DNA of 24,774 nucleotides from positions 1 to 24,774 of the forward strand of contig CAZUWV010000018.1 of NCBI GenBank assembly GCA_964624255.1. Direction: 5' to 3'. Position 1 is the first letter of the stretch. The number at the start of each line of letters is the position of its first letter. The DNA comes from JAUZQZ01 sp964624255 (GTDB lineage: Bacteria > Pseudomonadota > Zetaproteobacteria > Mariprofundales > Mariprofundaceae). Positions 22,831 to 24,774 of this stretch are shown here, in pieces. The notes beneath the pieces are model-generated. The model was not told the DNA's origin. It saw only the letters and a list, made by a program, of their open reading frames with translations, and ran no database searches. A program made the position numbers and the translations under genes.

Positions 22831-22863
22831 AAATAACATGGCCATTTCTCCATCCAGAGTACG
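22831..22863. repeat. Partial copy of the left arm of element C
   Basis: AAATAACAT, then CCATTTCTCCATCCAG and TACG with the same spacing, match 19499-19531 at 29 of 33 positions, including one exact 16-mer. It lies in the 88-bp gap before the acyl-CoA ligase gene, next to a GCTCC/GGAGC inverted pair (22804-22823). Confidence 0.55.
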
Positions 22864-22872
22864 GAGATAACC

Positions 22873-24666
22873 TTGCTTACCGGCCACACGGCCGTACTGG
22901 AAACCGCGACAAGCCTGCCTGCGGCTTTTTTTGATACGGCGAGACGGTGCCCTGATCGTCCCGCCCAGTGGTATCGGGCAGATCAGGGCTATGTCTCCGT
23001 TACATACGAACATTTGCATTCGCGCATTCGTCATGTCGCCACGGGTCTGATGCGCGTCGGGATTAAAGCCGGTGACCGGGTGGCTCTATTGATGGAAAAT
23101 ATGCCGGAATGGGCGGTAGCCGATTATGCCATCCTGTCTATTGGAGCAGTAACGGTCCCGTTATACTGCTCCTACAGGCCGCAGGACATGGTCTATGTGC
23201 TACAAGATTCCGGTGCCAGACTGGCCATCACCTCATGTGGCAAGGTGGCCAGACACCTGCTCGAAGCCGCCAATTCCTGCCCTGATCTGGAGGTCATCCA
23301 TGTCATGGGAGAGTCCTCTATGGACGCGATGGTGGATGGAGACAAACTATGTTTATTCGCTGAACTGGAGACGGGAAAAGTGGACGCAGCGAGGCTTGAG
23401 GCCCGTCTGGAAAGCGTAGGTCGCGATACCCTGGCAACGCTGATCTACACCTCCGGAACCACGGGTGAACCCAAGGGGGTCATGCTCTCACATGGTAATA
23501 TCCTGGCCAATCTAAAAGCTATTCCTAGCGTCTTCTCATTCAGGCCTGACGATAAAATGCTGTCTTTCTTGCCATTGCCGCATGCTCTGGAGCGTATGGC
23601 CAGCCATTTCCTTCCCTATACATTCGGTATTTCTGTCGCATTCGCCGAACGCCCGGATACCGTGGCTAAAAACATGGCCGAAGCCAAACCCTCCATCTTC
23701 ATCGCCGTACCACGGGCCCTGGAGGTAGTCCGCAATCGAATACTGGGCCAGGCGGCCAAACAGTCTCATCTTAAACGAAGCCTGTTTCACAAATTTCTCA
23801 CCCTCGGCGCGAAGGAGGAAGATACAGGCACATCACGGTGGCGAAGTATTTACTTTCGTTTGCTGGACTATTTGATCGGGCGAAAAATACGCGCTCGTTT
23901 TGGAGGGAAAATAAGATTGATAGTTTCCGGTGGCGCACCACTTAATGCAGAGGTGGCTGAATTCTTCAAGGCTCTGGGAATGCCAGTCCTGGAGGGCTAC
24001 GGCATGACGGAAGCCGCGCCACTTATTAGCGTTAATCCCGTAGACGATCGGCGTTTGGGTTCGGTAGGTAAGCCCGTGATGAATATGGAGGTAGCCATTG
24101 CCGGGGATGGCGAGATCCTTGTCCGCGGTCCCAATGTGATGTCCGGCTACTGGAAACGTCGAAAAGAAACCGATGAAGCCATCGTCAACGGTTGGCTACA
24201 TACCGGAGATATCGGGAGCCTGGATGCGGATGGCTATTTACGTATTATTGATCGTAAAAAAGATATAATTGTCAATTCAGGCGGTGAAAACATTGCACCA
24301 CAACGCATCGAGGGGTGCCTGATGGCAGAGGAAATGATTGAGCAGGTGATTATTTATGGCGATAAGAAGCCGTATCTGGTTGCCATGATTGTACCGGCAG
24401 AAGGAGCATGCAGGATATGGGCACATGATGAAGGACTGCCGAAAATGGACTGGGAACATTTGGCTACGTCCGATAGCCTGCGCAAGGCATTGCAGACCCG
24501 TGTCAATAAACATTTGGAGGACCTGGCCCGACATGAGCAAGTTCGGCGTATTTACATCCACGCTCAGCCATTGGATATTGGGGATGGATTGCTCACCCCG
24601 ACCATGAAAATCAAACGCCGCGAGGCACACAAACAATTCAGAAGGGAACTGGAAGCACTTTATTAA
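22873..24666 (+). CDS. Long-chain fatty-acid-CoA ligase (AMP-binding family)
   Basis: A 597-residue adenylate-forming enzyme that activates a carboxylic acid with ATP and joins it to CoA. The phosphate-binding loop is LIYTSGTTGEPKGVML (about 190-205), the adenine/linker motif is LEGYGMTEAAPLISVN (about 372), and the hinge region has GWLHTGDIGSLDADGYLRI and DRKKDIIVNSGGENIAP. PLPHALERMASHF and the insertion before VSGGAPL fit the COG1022-type ligases of about 600 residues (Mycobacterium FadD15/eukaryotic ACSL-like), not E. coli FadD. The start is TTG 22873, six bases after GGAGAT. The fatty-acid chain length used cannot be told from sequence. Confidence 0.92.
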   Translation: MLTGHTAVLETATSLPAAFFDTARRCPDRPAQWYRADQGYVSVTYEHLHSRIRHVATGLMRVGIKAGDRVALLMENMPEWAVADYAILSIGAVTVPLYCSYRPQDMVYVLQDSGARLAITSCGKVARHLLEAANSCPDLEVIHVMGESSMDAMVDGDKLCLFAELETGKVDAARLEARLESVGRDTLATLIYTSGTTGEPKGVMLSHGNILANLKAIPSVFSFRPDDKMLSFLPLPHALERMASHFLPYTFGISVAFAERPDTVAKNMAEAKPSIFIAVPRALEVVRNRILGQAAKQSHLKRSLFHKFLTLGAKEEDTGTSRWRSIYFRLLDYLIGRKIRARFGGKIRLIVSGGAPLNAEVAEFFKALGMPVLEGYGMTEAAPLISVNPVDDRRLGSVGKPVMNMEVAIAGDGEILVRGPNVMSGYWKRRKETDEAIVNGWLHTGDIGSLDADGYLRIIDRKKDIIVNSGGENIAPQRIEGCLMAEEMIEQVIIYGDKKPYLVAMIVPAEGACRIWAHDEGLPKMDWEHLATSDSLRKALQTRVNKHLEDLARHEQVRRIYIHAQPLDIGDGLLTPTMKIKRREAHKQFRRELEALY

Positions 24667-24698
24667 ACAGAATCAAAATAGCACAGGAGGATTACCGA

Positions 24699-24774
24699 AT
24701 GAACTACACCAGAAATAACCCCGCATCGGAGAAAGAGCTTCAACGTATTCACGCCTGGTGGCGTGCGGCCAATT
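24699..24774 (+). CDS. Probable phosphoketolase, N-terminal 25 codons only
   Basis: AGGAGG lies eight bases before ATG 24699, 32 bases after the acyl-CoA ligase stop, so this looks like the next operon gene. The visible end, ELQRIHAWWRAAN, matches the start of xylulose-5-phosphate/fructose-6-phosphate phosphoketolases, where a (Y/W)WRAANYLSxGQ segment is conserved near residues 20-35. These thiamine-diphosphate enzymes make acetyl-phosphate. The window ends before any catalytic motif, so the call rests on one short segment. Confidence 0.6.
   Translation, partial: MNYTRNNPASEKELQRIHAWWRAAN

Overview
The window carries a chromosomal, housekeeping-type segment of a Gram-negative proteobacterium. 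Several gene orders are gammaproteobacterial or Acidithiobacillia-like: rpsF-priB-rpsR-(DUF2232 membrane protein)-rplI-dnaB, psd-pssA-leuA, and lysM-dprA-topA. Base composition is roughly balanced, and GTG and TTG starts are common (argS, SPOR gene, NYN gene, SYLF gene, rpsF, the membrane protein at 21.8 kb, the acyl-CoA ligase). I cannot name the genus from the sequence. No complete insertion sequence, prophage, CRISPR array or rRNA gene is visible.

Layout, left to right. (1) 1-209: tRNA-Arg(TCT), cut by the window edge, and tRNA-Pro(TGG), both minus. (2) 473-5236, all minus: argS, a SPOR-domain envelope protein, an AmgK-like sugar kinase and a NYN/LOTUS RNase-like protein overlap or nearly touch, so they look like one operon; slyD follows with its own promoter. 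(3) 5760-9103, minus: psd-pssA (phosphatidylethanolamine synthesis) then leuA. The pssA-leuA gap holds what looks like a classical leucine attenuator: promoter, short peptide with three consecutive Leu codons, and mutually exclusive antiterminator and terminator helices. (4) 9297-10001: secreted SYLF/Ysc84 protein, next to a 480-base gene-free block with three stem-loops. (5) 10482-14759, minus: the rpsF-priB-rpsR-DUF2232-rplI ribosomal operon, a terminator, and dnaB. (6) dksA on plus, divergent from rpsF. (7) 15447-21428, minus: plsY, lysM gene, a small interrupted ORF, dprA, terminator, topA, rimI. (8) 21774 to the end, plus: a six-helix membrane protein, a long-chain acyl-CoA ligase, and the first 25 codons of a probable phosphoketolase.

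The accessory signal lies between the genes. A family of palindromic, transposase-less repeats (MITE-like, 18-bp terminal inverted repeats) occurs three times in nested sizes of 161, 275 and about 65 bp. Each copy is in the same orientation just upstream of a minus-strand gene (tRNA-Pro, argS, topA), and one is flanked by a perfect 4-bp target duplication. A second palindromic element (5583-5742) abuts copy 2. A third terminal-inverted-repeat segment (19491-19663) overlaps the small ORF between the lysM gene and dprA, and part of it recurs at 22831-22863. The most notable single find is the leu attenuator at 7475-7658.
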